Shown: one piece after another, positions 45,509 through 54,623 of the stretch
Layout: each line of letters begins with the position of its first letter
Numbering within the stretch: the stretch's first letter is position 1
NCBI RefSeq assembly: GCF_000739015.1
Contig: NZ_JPUG01000078.1
Location: 1-64,000, forward strand
DNA: 64,000 nt
From: Microvirga sp. BSC39
Lineage (GTDB): Bacteria > Pseudomonadota > Alphaproteobacteria > Rhizobiales > Beijerinckiaceae
Reading direction: 5' to 3'
Translations under genes and position numbers: made by a program
The notes under the pieces: model-generated
What the model was told of the DNA's origin: nothing
Seen by the model: the letters and a program-made list of their open reading frames with translations, nothing else
The model's database searches: none

Positions 45509-48500
45509 CTACTCACCCATGGCGATCAGGTTCGCATTGCCGCCGGCGGCGGCCGTGTTGATCGTCACCGTCTGCTCGGTGGCAAAGCGCAGGAGGTAGT
45601 GCGGACCGCCCGCTTTGGGCCCTGTGCCGGATAGCCCGTGCCCGCCGAAGGGCTGCACGCCGACCACGGCGCCGATCATGTTGCGGTTCACATAGACGTT
45701 GCCCACCGACAGGGCCTCGACCACGCGCTCCACCGTGGCATCGATGCGCGAATGCACGCCGAGCGTCAGGCCGTAGCCTGTGCCCTCAATCGCTCGCAGC
45801 ACCTCCTCAAGGCGACCGGCCTTATACCGCACCACGTGGAGCACCGGGCCGAACACCTCCTGGGCGAGATCGTGCGGCTTGTTGAGCTCGAAGATGTGCG
45901 GCGCCACATAGGTGCCGGTCGCCGGCGCCTCCCCGGCATAATGCACCTTCGCCTGCCGCTTCATGTCGGCAATATGCGCGTCGAGCTTGTCCTTCGCCTC
46001 GCGGTCGATCACGGGGCCCACATGGGCCGAGATCTCGCGCGGATCGGCAAGCTTCAGCTCGCGTGCATTGCCGGCAACCATTTCGATCATGCGGTCGGCC
46101 ACGTCCTCCTGCACGCAGAGCAGCCGCAGCGCCGAGCAGCGCTGCCCGGCGGACCGGAAGGCCGAGGTCACCACGTCGTCCGCCACCTGCTCGGGCAGGG
46201 CCGTGGCGTCGACGATCATGGCGTTGATGCCGCCGGTCTCGGCGATCAGCGGCACGATGGCCGCGTCCTTGTTCGCGAGCGTCCGGTTGATAATGCGCGC
46301 CACCTCCGTGGAGCCGGTGAAGACCACGCCGGCCACACTTTCATGCTCCACAAGGCGCGCACCCACACGCCCGTCACCTGGCACGAGATGAAGGGCGGTC
46401 TTCGGCACGCCGGCCTCGTGCAGGATGCGCACGGCAAGATCCGCGATCAGCGGCGTCTGCTCGGCTGGCTTCGCCACGACCGCATTGCCGGCCATGAGAG
46501 CGGCGCTGACCTGACCGAGGAAGATGGCGAGCGGGAAGTTCCAGGGCGAGATCGCCACGAACACGCCGCGGCCGCGCAGGCGCAGCATGTTGCTCTCGCC
46601 GGTTGGGCCCGGCATGAGATCGCCTTCATCGAAGAGAGCGCGGCCCTGAATGGCGTAGTAGCGCAGGAAGTCGACCGCCTCGCGAACTTCGGAGAGGGCA
46701 TCGTCGAGGGTCTTGCCGGCTTCGATCTGCAGAAGGTGCAGCAGCGCGCCGCGCCGCTCCTCCAGCAGGTCGGCGGCGCGCTGCAACGCCTTGGCGCGCG
46801 CGTCCGCATCCGTGCGGCTCCACTTCGTGAAACCGGCCTGGGCCGCCACCATGGCACGTTCCGCCACCTCCGGCGAGGCCTCCGTCACCTGGCCCGCAAC
46901 GGTGCTGCCATCGATGGGACTGACGATGGCCCGTGATGTTCCGGAGGCCGCCTTGCCGTCGATCAGGGCTTCTGCCTTGAAGCTCTGCTGCCCGCTTTTC
47001 CTGATCTCCGCCAGAAGCGCATCGAGGGATGCTTGGTGACCGAACTCCACGCCCCGTGAATTCGCGCGCTCGGGCCCATAAAGATCGCGCGGCAGGGGCA
47101 GCTTGGGATGACGCGCCTTGTCGGCGGACACGATGATGTCGGCTGGACGCTTCAGCAGCGCCTCGACAGGCACGTTGGGATCAGCCGCCACGGACACGAA
47201 GGAGGAATTCGCGCCGTTCTCCAAGAGACGGCGCACGAGGTAGGCCAGGAGATCGCGGTGGCCGCCTACCGGCGCATAGGCGCGGCAGGCGAGACCGGGG
47301 TTGTCCTCCAGAAGACGCCCGTAGAGCGCCTCGCCCATGCCGTGCAGGCGCTGGAACTCGTAGCCTTCCGTGCCGCCGGCGCGTTCGATGATGGATGCGA
47401 CGGTCAGCGCGTTGTGGGTGGCGAATTGCGGGTAGATGCGCGGGCGGAGGCTCAGCATCTTCTCGGCGCAGGCCATGTAGTGCAGGTCCGTCATCGCTTT
47501 GCGGGTGAAGACCGGGTAGTCGTCGAGCCCACGCTCCTGGGCGCGCTTCACCTCCGTGTCCCAATAGGCGCCCTTCACGAGGCGCACCATGAGCTGGCGG
47601 TCGTACTTCTCCGCCATGGCCGCGATGGCATCGATCACCGACCCGGCGCGCTTCTGGTACGACTGGATGGCAAGCCCAAAACCCTTCCAGTCGGCGAGTG
47701 ACGGATCGGCCAGCACGGCCTCGATCACCTCGAGCGACAGTTCGAGCCGGTCCGCCTCCTCCGCGTCGACGGTGAAGTTGAGATCATAGGACTTGGCCTG
47801 TCGAGCGAGCTCGATCACCAGCGGCACGAGTTCGCGCATCACCCGCTCCCGGCTCGTGGCCTCGTAGCGCGGGTGGAGGGCGGAGAGCTTCACCGAGATG
47901 CCGGGGCGGTTCGGCAGGGGCTCGTTGCCGGCGGAGCGGCCGATGGCATCGATGGCCGATGCATAGGAATCGAAATAGCGGCGCGCATCATCGGCCGTGC
48001 GGGCGCCTTCTCCCAGCATGTCGAAGGAATAGCGGTAGACGCGGCCCTTTGACGAGCCGGCGCGTTTCAAAGCTTCCTCGATGGTCTGGCCGAGCACGAA
48101 GTGGTTGCCCATCACCCGCATGGCCTGACGGGTGGCGGTGCGCACCGCCGGGAGACCGAGGCGCTTGGTGAGCTGGCCCAGAATGCTCTCCGGCGTCTCA
48201 CCGGGCTGGATGACCCGCGCCGTGATGCCGAGCGCCCAGGCCGAGGCCGAGACGAGGAAGGCGTCGGACTTGGACTCATGGCCGGCGAAATCCGCCTGTC
48301 CCAGCTTGTCCTCGATGAGGCGGTCGGCGGTGGCAGCATCCGGCACCCGCAGCAGGGCCTCGGCCAGCACCATGAGGGCGAGCCCCTCCTTGGTGGAGAG
48401 CGCATATTCCCGCAGCATCTCCTCGACGCCGCCGAGCCCGCCGCCCTTGGCGCGAATCGCCTCGATCAGGCGGCTGGCCTGCGCGTCCACCCGCTTCTCC

Positions 48501-48607
48501 CGTTCGGGCGACAGCCGGGAGTTGGCGAGAAGGCGGGCCGCAATGGCCTTGTCGTCTTCCGCATAGGGCGGGTTGAAAGGCAGGGCAGTGCCGGGGGCAG
48601 GGGTCAT
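45509..48607 (-). CDS. putA: Bifunctional proline dehydrogenase / P5C dehydrogenase
   Basis: 1032 aa; oxidises proline to glutamate in two channelled steps. The N-terminal half holds the FAD-dependent proline dehydrogenase barrel (FTVDAEEADRLELSLEVIE; LMVRLVKGAYWDTEVK; QFATHNALTV). The C-terminal half is an aldehyde dehydrogenase with FVAISPWNFPLAIFLG and catalytic Cys in SAGQRCSALRLL. It starts MTPAPGTALPF at 48607 (GGAAAT upstream) and lacks the ribbon-helix-helix DNA-binding domain of E. coli PutA, so it is the shorter, non-regulatory type. Regulation therefore probably falls to the divergent Lrp-type gene. Confidence 0.95.
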   Translation of the reverse strand: MTPAPGTALPFNPPYAEDDKAIAARLLANSRLSPEREKRVDAQASRLIEAIRAKGGGLGGVEEMLREYALSTKEGLALMVLAEALLRVPDAATADRLIEDKLGQADFAGHESKSDAFLVSASAWALGITARVIQPGETPESILGQLTKRLGLPAVRTATRQAMRVMGNHFVLGQTIEEALKRAGSSKGRVYRYSFDMLGEGARTADDARRYFDSYASAIDAIGRSAGNEPLPNRPGISVKLSALHPRYEATSRERVMRELVPLVIELARQAKSYDLNFTVDAEEADRLELSLEVIEAVLADPSLADWKGFGLAIQSYQKRAGSVIDAIAAMAEKYDRQLMVRLVKGAYWDTEVKRAQERGLDDYPVFTRKAMTDLHYMACAEKMLSLRPRIYPQFATHNALTVASIIERAGGTEGYEFQRLHGMGEALYGRLLEDNPGLACRAYAPVGGHRDLLAYLVRRLLENGANSSFVSVAADPNVPVEALLKRPADIIVSADKARHPKLPLPRDLYGPERANSRGVEFGHQASLDALLAEIRKSGQQSFKAEALIDGKAASGTSRAIVSPIDGSTVAGQVTEASPEVAERAMVAAQAGFTKWSRTDADARAKALQRAADLLEERRGALLHLLQIEAGKTLDDALSEVREAVDFLRYYAIQGRALFDEGDLMPGPTGESNMLRLRGRGVFVAISPWNFPLAIFLGQVSAALMAGNAVVAKPAEQTPLIADLAVRILHEAGVPKTALHLVPGDGRVGARLVEHESVAGVVFTGSTEVARIINRTLANKDAAIVPLIAETGGINAMIVDATALPEQVADDVVTSAFRSAGQRCSALRLLCVQEDVADRMIEMVAGNARELKLADPREISAHVGPVIDREAKDKLDAHIADMKRQAKVHYAGEAPATGTYVAPHIFELNKPHDLAQEVFGPVLHVVRYKAGRLEEVLRAIEGTGYGLTLGVHSRIDATVERVVEALSVGNVYVNRNMIGAVVGVQPFGGHGLSGTGPKAGGPHYLLRFATEQTVTINTAAAGGNANLIAMGE

Positions 48608-48721
48608 GGCGATTTCCTCTGGGTGTTTCCCGGAATATATGAGGTCCCTGACCGTGCTTCGATGGCAAAATAGCTGACATCGCCTTATGAAACGCGGGGA
48701 AAAATGTAGAAGGCCGCGATA
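48608..48721. promoter_or_regulatory. Divergent promoter region putA / Lrp-type regulator
   Basis: 114 nt separating two divergent starts. An AT-rich run (GGGGAAAAATGTAGAAGG, 48697-48714) contains the AGAAGG site of the regulator gene. Lrp-type binding sites are expected here; I could not define them by eye. Confidence 0.5.
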
Positions 48722-49183
48722 ATGACGGATTTGGACAGGACCGATCGCAAGATTCTGAAGGCGCTTCAGGCCGATGGCCGCATTGCCAATGTAGATCTGG
48801 CCGAAAAGGTCGGGCTGTCGCCCACCTCCACGGGCGACCGGGTGAAGCGCCTGCAGCGGGAGGGCTTCATCGCCGGCTACGGGGCGAGGCTCGACCCGCA
48901 CCGGCTCGGGCTGGGTTTGCTGGTCTTCGTGGAGGTGTCCCTCGACAAGACGACGCCCGACGTGTTCGAGAAATTTGCCGAGGCGGTGAAGCGCGCCCCG
49001 GAGGTTCTGGAATGCCACATGGTGGCGGGCGGCTTCGATTATCTGGTGAAAACCCGGGTGGCCGACATGGCCGCCTATCGCCGTTTCCTCGGAGAGATCC
49101 TTCTCGCCCTGCCGGGCGTGAAGGAGACCCGCACCTATGCCGTGATGGAGGAGGTGAAAAGCGACGGGATGCTGCCGGTGTAG
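48722..49183 (+). CDS. Lrp/AsnC family transcriptional regulator (PutR-like)
   Basis: 153 aa. The N-terminal helix-turn-helix is DLDRTDRKILKALQADGRIA, then LAEKVGLSPTSTGDRVKRL. The C-terminal RAM ligand domain runs from FVEVSLDKTT, with VLECHMVAGGFDYLVKTRV, to LPGVKETRTYAVMEEVK. Divergent placement against putA matches the known PutR-putA arrangement in alphaproteobacteria, where the regulator activates putA with proline. Confidence 0.92.
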   Translation: MTDLDRTDRKILKALQADGRIANVDLAEKVGLSPTSTGDRVKRLQREGFIAGYGARLDPHRLGLGLLVFVEVSLDKTTPDVFEKFAEAVKRAPEVLECHMVAGGFDYLVKTRVADMAAYRRFLGEILLALPGVKETRTYAVMEEVKSDGMLPV

Positions 49184-49188
49184 ACATG

Positions 49189-49217
49189 AAAAAGGCGGCT
49201 TCGAGCCGCCTTTTCCT
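49189..49217 (+). terminator. Rho-independent terminator, probably bidirectional
   Basis: AAAAGGCGGCT with AGCCGCCTTTT around a TCG loop, then CCTTTTT. The A-run before the stem makes it workable on the minus strand too, for the convergent terC-like gene. Confidence 0.9.
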
Positions 49218-49238
49218 TTTTCAGTATCCCTTACGGCA

Positions 49239-50246
49239 TCAGCCGGAAATGGCCTCCTGCTCGTCTTTCGTCTTCCACAGGGAGAAGACGACGCCGCCCA
49301 CAATCAACGCGAGGGTCACGCCGAGCGAGATGGTGGGGTCGAGCTTGCCCACGAGCTGGTTCCAGAAGATCTTGCCACCGATGAACACGAGCACCAGGGC
49401 GAGAGCGTACTTCAGGTAGTGGAACCGGTGCACCATGGCGGCGAGCGCGAAGTAGAGCGCCCTCAGGCCCAGGATCGCCATGATGTTGGCCGTGTAGACC
49501 ACGAAGGTGTCCGTAGTGATGGCGAAGATCGCCGGCACCGAGTCCACCGCAAAGATCAGGTCGGCGACGTTGATCACCACGAGGGCGAGGAAGAGCGGCG
49601 TCGCCCAGGTGACGATCCTGCCGGTCTTCGGGTCCGGCTCGCGCACGAAGAAGTGCTGCTCGTGCAGACGGTTCGTCACCCGCATGTGGTTGCGCAGGAA
49701 GCGAACGAGCGGGTTTTTCTCGAAATCGGGATCGCTCTCGGGCACGATCAGCATCTTGATGCCCGTGGCGATCAGGAAGGCGCCGAAGATGTAGAGCATC
49801 CAGGCATATTCCTGCACCAGGGCGGCGCCGAGTGCGATCATGATGCCGCGCAGGACGATGACGCCGATAATGCCCCACACGAGAGCGCGGTACTGATACT
49901 TTCGAGGAATCGCGAAGTAGCTGAAGATCAGCGAGATCACGAAGACATTGTCGATGGACAGGGACTTCTCGATGAAGAAGCCCGTGAAGTAGGAGATGCC
50001 CGCATGGCTGCCGTCCTGGGTCACCAGGAGGCCGGTCTCGAACGACCACCAGATATAGGCACCGAAAGCACACGCGATGCCGATATAGAAGGCAGAGAGA
50101 AGAAGGCTCTCCTTCACGCCGAGTTCTTTGTCCTTTTTGTTCAGGACACCGAGATCGAAGGCGAGGAGAAAAACGACAAGGCTCAGGAAGGCCGTCCACA
50201 TCCAGACGGGCTTTCCCAGCCATTCCATAAGCAGGAATTCTGGCAT
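49239..50246 (-). CDS. TerC family integral membrane protein
   Basis: 335 aa with about nine transmembrane helices. Family hallmarks: acidic residues in helices LLAFDLGVLN, FIEKSLSIDNVFVISLIFSY and VINVADLIFAVDSVPAIFAI. These conserved Asp/Glu are thought to handle metal ions; TerC/Alx relatives are linked to manganese export and tellurite resistance. A soluble loop (PESDPDFEKNPLVRFLRNHM) separates the two halves. Normal length for the Alx-type branch. Confidence 0.93.
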   Translation of the reverse strand: MPEFLLMEWLGKPVWMWTAFLSLVVFLLAFDLGVLNKKDKELGVKESLLLSAFYIGIACAFGAYIWWSFETGLLVTQDGSHAGISYFTGFFIEKSLSIDNVFVISLIFSYFAIPRKYQYRALVWGIIGVIVLRGIMIALGAALVQEYAWMLYIFGAFLIATGIKMLIVPESDPDFEKNPLVRFLRNHMRVTNRLHEQHFFVREPDPKTGRIVTWATPLFLALVVINVADLIFAVDSVPAIFAITTDTFVVYTANIMAILGLRALYFALAAMVHRFHYLKYALALVLVFIGGKIFWNQLVGKLDPTISLGVTLALIVGGVVFSLWKTKDEQEAISG

Positions 50247-50547
50247 AACCGGACCTTTGATTGCTTCTGTTCAAGCATCGGCTCCGACATCGCAGTCGCG
50301 GTTGCGTCCTGCCAGAGGGGCCCGGTCGCCGATAAGGTTCAACGTGGGGAGGGCCTCCGAGACCGTCAAGAGCCCCGGCTTCTGGAATTTTTGCTCAATT
50401 TTCTGTCAGATGCCGGTTCCAACGGCAGGGATGCTGCGGCAAGAGACTTGACCCCCGCTTCCTTTCTGCTTGCATGGTCAAGAACAGGGCAGGCGGCTTA
50501 AAAGGGCGTCATGAGGCCCGGACAATCATAAAACAGAGGTGACAGTG
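50247..50547. other. 301-nt divergent intergenic region, terC / ABC substrate-binding gene
   Basis: No gene seen. TTGACC at 50448-50453 (plus strand) could be a -35 for the ABC operon, and TTGACG (minus strand, 50364-50369) one for the terC-like gene, giving it a leader of ~100 nt. I looked for a yybP-ykoY manganese riboswitch in that leader and did not find its conserved segments. Confidence 0.45.
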
Positions 50548-51585
50548 ATGTTTGCGGATCGTTCAATGAAGGCAGGATGGATCAGGGGAATGCTGGCAGG
50601 CGCCGCCGTGCTGCTCGGGTCCGCGGCTGCCCAGGCCCAGACGCCCGTGCGGTTCTCCCTGGACTGGCGCTGGGAGGGGCCGGCGGCGCCCTTCGCGGTG
50701 GCCCTCGACAAGGGTTACTTCAAGGCCGAAGGCCTCGATGTCACGATCGATCCGGCCGCAGGCTCCCGCGAGCCGATCTCCCGGGTGGCCTCCGGCACCT
50801 ATGACATGGGCTTTGGCGACGTGAACTCCCTCGTGCGCTTCCGCGACGAGAATCCCGGCACCGACATCAAGGCCGTGATGGTGGTCTACGACCGGCCGCC
50901 CTTTGCCCTCATCGGCCGCAAGAGCCGCGGCATCAGCAAGGAGGTGTCGAGCCTCCAGGGCAAGAAGTTCGGTGCGCCGGCCGCCGACGGCGCCTATGCG
51001 CAATGGCCGATCTTCAAGGCCGTGAACAAGATCGACGACTCCAGCATGAAGTTCGAGAACGTGGGCTTCCCGGTCCGGGAGCCCATGCTGGCGCAAGGCG
51101 AAGTCGATGCGGTCTTCGGCTTCTCCATGTCGTCCTACATCAACCTGAAGTCCCGCGGCGTGCCGGCGGACGACATCGTCGTGATGCTCATGAGCGATTA
51201 TGGCGTGGACCTCTACGGCAACACGATCATCGTGTCGCAGAAATTCGCCCAGGAGAAGCCCGAGGCCGTGAAGGGGTTTCTGCGTGCCTTCATGAAGGGC
51301 GTGCAGGACACGGTGAAGGATCCGTCGAGCGCCGTTGACTCGGTGATCAAGCGCAACGACGTGGCCAAGAAGGACGTCGAGCTCGAGCGCCTCAAGATGG
51401 TGCTGGAGCAGAACATGATCACCCCGTGGGTGAAGGAGAACGGCTTCGGCGGCATCGACAAGGCCCGCTTCGCCAAGGCCCTCGAACAGATCGGCCTGAC
51501 CTTCACCTACAAGGCCAAGCCCAATGTGGAGGACGTGTTCACGGACCAGTTCCTCCCGGCCGCCGACCAGCGCAAGGTGAACTGA
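50548..51585 (+). CDS. ABC transporter substrate-binding protein (NMT1/THI5-like)
   Basis: 345 aa with a signal peptide (GWIRGMLAGAAVLLGSAAAQA). The mature part has the NMT1/SsuA-type opening FSLDWRWEGPAAPFAVALDKGYF followed by EGLDVTIDPAAGS; later blocks are GTYDMGFGDVNSLVRF and LKGKKFG-like LQGKKFGAPAAD. Such proteins bind sulfonates, nitrate, pyrimidine precursors of thiamine or riboflavin-like compounds; the sequence does not decide. The ATG at 50548 has AGAGG 8 nt upstream. It is followed by the matching ATPase and permease. Confidence 0.88.
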   Translation: MFADRSMKAGWIRGMLAGAAVLLGSAAAQAQTPVRFSLDWRWEGPAAPFAVALDKGYFKAEGLDVTIDPAAGSREPISRVASGTYDMGFGDVNSLVRFRDENPGTDIKAVMVVYDRPPFALIGRKSRGISKEVSSLQGKKFGAPAADGAYAQWPIFKAVNKIDDSSMKFENVGFPVREPMLAQGEVDAVFGFSMSSYINLKSRGVPADDIVVMLMSDYGVDLYGNTIIVSQKFAQEKPEAVKGFLRAFMKGVQDTVKDPSSAVDSVIKRNDVAKKDVELERLKMVLEQNMITPWVKENGFGGIDKARFAKALEQIGLTFTYKAKPNVEDVFTDQFLPAADQRKVN

Positions 51586-51588
51586 GAT

Positions 51589-51728
51589 CCTCCCTTACCC
51601 TCCCCTTGAGGGGGGAGGGTCGCGAGCATAAGCGAGCGGGGTGGGGTGGAAATGCTACGTTCTGCAAGGTCACGCTACTCACCCCACCCCGGCCTGACGG
51701 CCGACCCTCCCCCTCTAGGGGAGGGTGA
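51589..51728. repeat. Palindromic repeat within the ABC operon
   Basis: CGGGGTGGGGTG (51637-51648) is an exact inverted match to CACCCCACCCCG (51680-51691). Flanking ACCCTCCCCT...AGGGGGGAGGG and ACCCTCCCCC...GGGGAGGGT stems complete the element. It fills almost all of the gap between the binding-protein and ATPase genes and ends ~16 nt before the ATPase start. Different family from the CGTCAT/ATGACG elements. Confidence 0.8.
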
Positions 51729-51744
51729 GACCACGGAGCGCTCT

Positions 51745-52536
51745 GTGTCTGCTTTCGTCGACATCCACGACGTGACCCACGTCTATGCGCGGGCCGAGGA
51801 CGGTCTGCCGGCCGTCCAGAACCTGAATCTCAAGGTGCAGGAGGGCGAGTTCGCCGCCATCGTCGGCCCCTCGGGCTGCGGCAAGTCCACCCTGATGAAG
51901 CTCGCCACCGGATTGCAGTTTCCCCGTGAGGGAACCGTGATCGTGGATGGCAAGGAAGTGGGAGCTCCTGTCAAACTGGCTGGCATGGCCTTTCAAAACC
52001 CCACGATGCTGCCCTGGCGGACCACCCTCGACAACATCCTGTTGCCGCTCGAAATCGTGGAGCCGCATCGCTCCCGGCTGCGCCGCCACAAGGCGGAGTA
52101 TGTGGCCAAGGCCGAGAGCCTTCTCGCCCAGGTCGGCCTGAAGGGGCAGGGTGACAAGTTCCCCTGGCAACTCTCCGGCGGCATGCAGCAGCGCGCCTCG
52201 CTCTGCCGTGCGCTCATCCACGAGCCCAAGCTCCTGATGCTCGACGAGCCGTTCGGCGCGCTCGACAGCTTCACCCGCGAGGAGTTGTGGTGCGTGATGC
52301 GCGACCTGCATGCGGCCCAGAAGGTCACGATCATCCTCGTCACGCACGACCTGCGCGAGGCGGCGTTCCTGTCGGACCGCATCTTCTGCATGAGCGCGCG
52401 GCCCGGGCGTATCGTCGCCGAGCGGGAGGTGGAGTTCCCGAGACCGCGCGACCTCGAGATCACCTACACGCCGGAATTCTCCGCCCTCGTTCACGAGCTG
52501 CGCGGCCACATCGCGCAGGCGCGCCAGGCGGCCTGA
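51745..52536 (+). CDS. NitT/TauT-type ABC transporter ATP-binding protein
   Basis: 263 aa. Walker A VGPSGCGKSTLMKL, Q-loop AFQNPTMLPWRTTLDN, signature LSGGMQQRASLCRAL, Walker B LLMLDEPFGALD, switch His in LVTHDLREAAFLSDR. The GTG at 51745 with GGAG upstream gives a standard N-terminus (VSAFVDIHDVTHVYAR); the open frame extends back into the repeat, which is unlikely to be coding. The permease gene begins 7 nt after its stop. Confidence 0.9.
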   Translation: MSAFVDIHDVTHVYARAEDGLPAVQNLNLKVQEGEFAAIVGPSGCGKSTLMKLATGLQFPREGTVIVDGKEVGAPVKLAGMAFQNPTMLPWRTTLDNILLPLEIVEPHRSRLRRHKAEYVAKAESLLAQVGLKGQGDKFPWQLSGGMQQRASLCRALIHEPKLLMLDEPFGALDSFTREELWCVMRDLHAAQKVTIILVTHDLREAAFLSDRIFCMSARPGRIVAEREVEFPRPRDLEITYTPEFSALVHELRGHIAQARQAA

Positions 52537-52543
52537 GGAACCC

Positions 52544-53311
52544 ATGAAAACCAAGAACAAGCTTGCCCTCGCGCCATGGGTCTTCACGGTCGGCTTCTTT
52601 GCCCTGTGGGAGATCCTCTGCCATACCTTGAAGATCTCGAGCTTCATCCTGCCCGCACCCTCGACGATCCTCTGGGCCGTGTGGGAATACCGGAACCAGC
52701 TCACCTACCATGCCATGCACACCCTCTGGATGACGCTCGCGGGCTTCGGTCTCGCGGTCGGCTTCGGCCTTCTGCTCGGGATGGTGCTCGGCTCCTCGCG
52801 GCTCATCAATGCGGGCACCTATCCGCTGCTCGTCGGCTTCAACTCGATCCCAAAGGTCGCCGTGGTGCCGATCCTGGTGTTCTGGTTCGGTGTCGGCTGG
52901 GTGCCGCCGGTGATGACCGCATTCCTGATCTCGTTCTTTCCCATCGTGGTGAACGTCGCGACGGGCATCGCCACGGTGGAGCCCGAGATGGAGGACGTGC
53001 TGCGGGCCCTCGGCGCCTCGAAGCGGGACATCGTGTTCAAGGTCGGCGTACCGCGCGCCATGCCGTATTTCTTCGGCTCGCTGAAGGTGGCGATCACGCT
53101 CGCCTATGTGGGGTCCGTCATCGGCGAGCAGAACGCGTCGAATGTGGGCATCGGCAACCTGCTCACGCGTGCGTCCGCCGCCTTCGAGGTGCCTCTCGTG
53201 TGGGCCGCCCTCGTGGTGCTCGCGGTGCTCGGCGTCATCATGTACGCCATCACGGCCTATGCGGAGCGCTCCATGACCGGCTGGGCGCAGCGCTCGCAGA
53301 TGGCGGCGTGA
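52544..53311 (+). CDS. NitT/TauT-type ABC transporter permease
   Basis: 255 aa, about six transmembrane helices. Starts WVFTVGFFALWEILCH, then the family block FILPAPSTILWAVWEY. The EAA-like coupling loop is EDVLRALGASKRDIVFKVGVPRAMPYF. Resembles SsuC/TauC/RibX-type permeases. Last gene of the importer; a long palindromic repeat follows instead of a simple terminator. Confidence 0.9.
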   Translation: MKTKNKLALAPWVFTVGFFALWEILCHTLKISSFILPAPSTILWAVWEYRNQLTYHAMHTLWMTLAGFGLAVGFGLLLGMVLGSSRLINAGTYPLLVGFNSIPKVAVVPILVFWFGVGWVPPVMTAFLISFFPIVVNVATGIATVEPEMEDVLRALGASKRDIVFKVGVPRAMPYFFGSLKVAITLAYVGSVIGEQNASNVGIGNLLTRASAAFEVPLVWAALVVLAVLGVIMYAITAYAERSMTGWAQRSQMAA

Positions 53312-53335
53312 TGCAAACACCTCACACGACTCTAC

Positions 53336-53442
53336 CCTCATCCTGAGGAGCCGCTGAAAGCGGCGTCTCGAAGGAGCCTCCAGAATTCGCTGGAAACGCC
53401 TCGTCCTTCGAGACGCGAGCAAGCTCGTTCCTCAGGATGAGG
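53336..53442. repeat. Long palindromic repeat after the ABC operon
   Basis: Outer arms CCTCATCCTGAGGA (53336-53349) and TCCTCAGGATGAGG (53429-53442) match perfectly. Inner arms GTCTCGAAGGA (53365-53375) and TCCTTCGAGAC (53404-53414) also match. About 107 nt, able to form a long stem or cruciform in the convergent gap between the permease and CobW-family genes. Confidence 0.85.
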
Positions 53443-53469
53443 CTCTGGTTGGAGATCCGCGAAAGGTGC

Positions 53470-54618
53470 TCACCGCCTCAACGACAGCGGATTATCCGAC
53501 AGCGCCGCCGCATCGGGCCGGTCGACGGCGGGCTTGCCGAGGAAGGCGTCCCAGAGCTTCTCCACGGTCTCGCGTTCGAGATCGTCGACGATGAACACGA
53601 TGCGGCTGCGCCTGTCCTCGCTCGGCCAGCGCGGCAGCACGGCCGGCACGTGGATCACGTGCTGCACGCCGTGGATCACCACCGGATGCTCCGGATCCTC
53701 GGCCAATGCCACGAGCCCCTTCACGCGCAGGAGCTTCGATCCCTGCGAGGAGCGCAGGAGGTCCAAGAACATGTCCAGGGTGCCCTGGCGGATCGGCTGC
53801 TCGCTCGTGAGGCAGAAGGCGCGGATGCGCTCGTCGTGCCGGTTCACGTCGTGATGATGGTGGGAATGGTCATGACCGTGATGGTGGTGATGGTGCCCGT
53901 GCTGGTGCGCGTGGCTTTCGCGTTCGGCCTCTTCGACGGCCTCCGTCTTCAGCCACTCCGCCACATCGGCGATCCTGCCGTCGAGATCGAACAGGCCGCC
54001 GGCGATGACGGCCTCGGCCGGCGCATCTGCTCCGAGCAGGGTTGCCCCGGGATTGAGCTGACGCAGCCTCTCCCGCAATTCGGAGAGCTTTGATTCATCG
54101 GTCACGAGATCGGTCTTCGACAGGACGATGCGCTCGGCCACGGCGGCCTGCTTTACGGCCTCACGATGGGCGTCCAGGGTCCCGGTGCCGTTGACGGCAT
54201 CGACCACCGTCACCACGCCCTCCACGGCGTAGCGCATGGAAAGATACGGATGATAGAGCACCGCGTGCAGGATCGGGGCCGGATCGGCCAAGCCCGTGGT
54301 CTCGATGATCACCCGCTTGAACGGCATGATGCGGCCGTTGTCGCGCTTGCGCAGCAGGTCCTCCAGCGTCGCGATGAGGTCGCCGCGCACGGTGCAGCAG
54401 AGGCAGCCGGCGGAGAGGAGCACCATGCCTTCGTCGACGGTCTCCACCAGCAGATGATCGAGGCCGATCTCGCCGAACTCGTTGATGATCACGACGCTGT
54501 CCTGCAGCGCTGGATCCTTCAGAAGCCGGTTGAGCAGGGTGGTTTTGCCCGAGCCAAGAAAGCCCGTGAGGATGGTGAGCGGAAGAGGGGCGGGTGGAGT
54601 CATCGGGCTGTTCGTCAT
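53470..54618 (-). CDS. CobW/COG0523 family GTPase (metal chaperone-like)
   Basis: 382 aa G3E GTPase. Walker A LTGFLGSGKTTLLNRLL, metal-binding CxCC in LLSAGCLCCTVRGDL, NEFGEIGLDH, GTPase motif ETTGLADPAPI, base-recognition SKTDLV. A histidine tract (HGHHHHHHGHDHSHHHH within a longer His-rich loop) precedes the CobW_C domain and probably binds zinc, cobalt or nickel. It starts at the ATG 54618, 5 nt after the EamA gene stop (a TTG at 54627 would overlap that stop), so the two share an operon. The client metalloprotein is unknown. Confidence 0.9.
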   Translation of the reverse strand: MTNSPMTPPAPLPLTILTGFLGSGKTTLLNRLLKDPALQDSVVIINEFGEIGLDHLLVETVDEGMVLLSAGCLCCTVRGDLIATLEDLLRKRDNGRIMPFKRVIIETTGLADPAPILHAVLYHPYLSMRYAVEGVVTVVDAVNGTGTLDAHREAVKQAAVAERIVLSKTDLVTDESKLSELRERLRQLNPGATLLGADAPAEAVIAGGLFDLDGRIADVAEWLKTEAVEEAERESHAHQHGHHHHHHGHDHSHHHHDVNRHDERIRAFCLTSEQPIRQGTLDMFLDLLRSSQGSKLLRVKGLVALAEDPEHPVVIHGVQHVIHVPAVLPRWPSEDRRSRIVFIVDDLERETVEKLWDAFLGKPAVDRPDAAALSDNPLSLRR

Positions 54619-54623
54619 CGTGT

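Noticed and set aside
50247..50420. Manganese (yybP-ykoY) riboswitch in the terC-like leader
   Set aside because: The conserved segments of that motif could not be found on the minus strand; only short G/C-rich patches are present.
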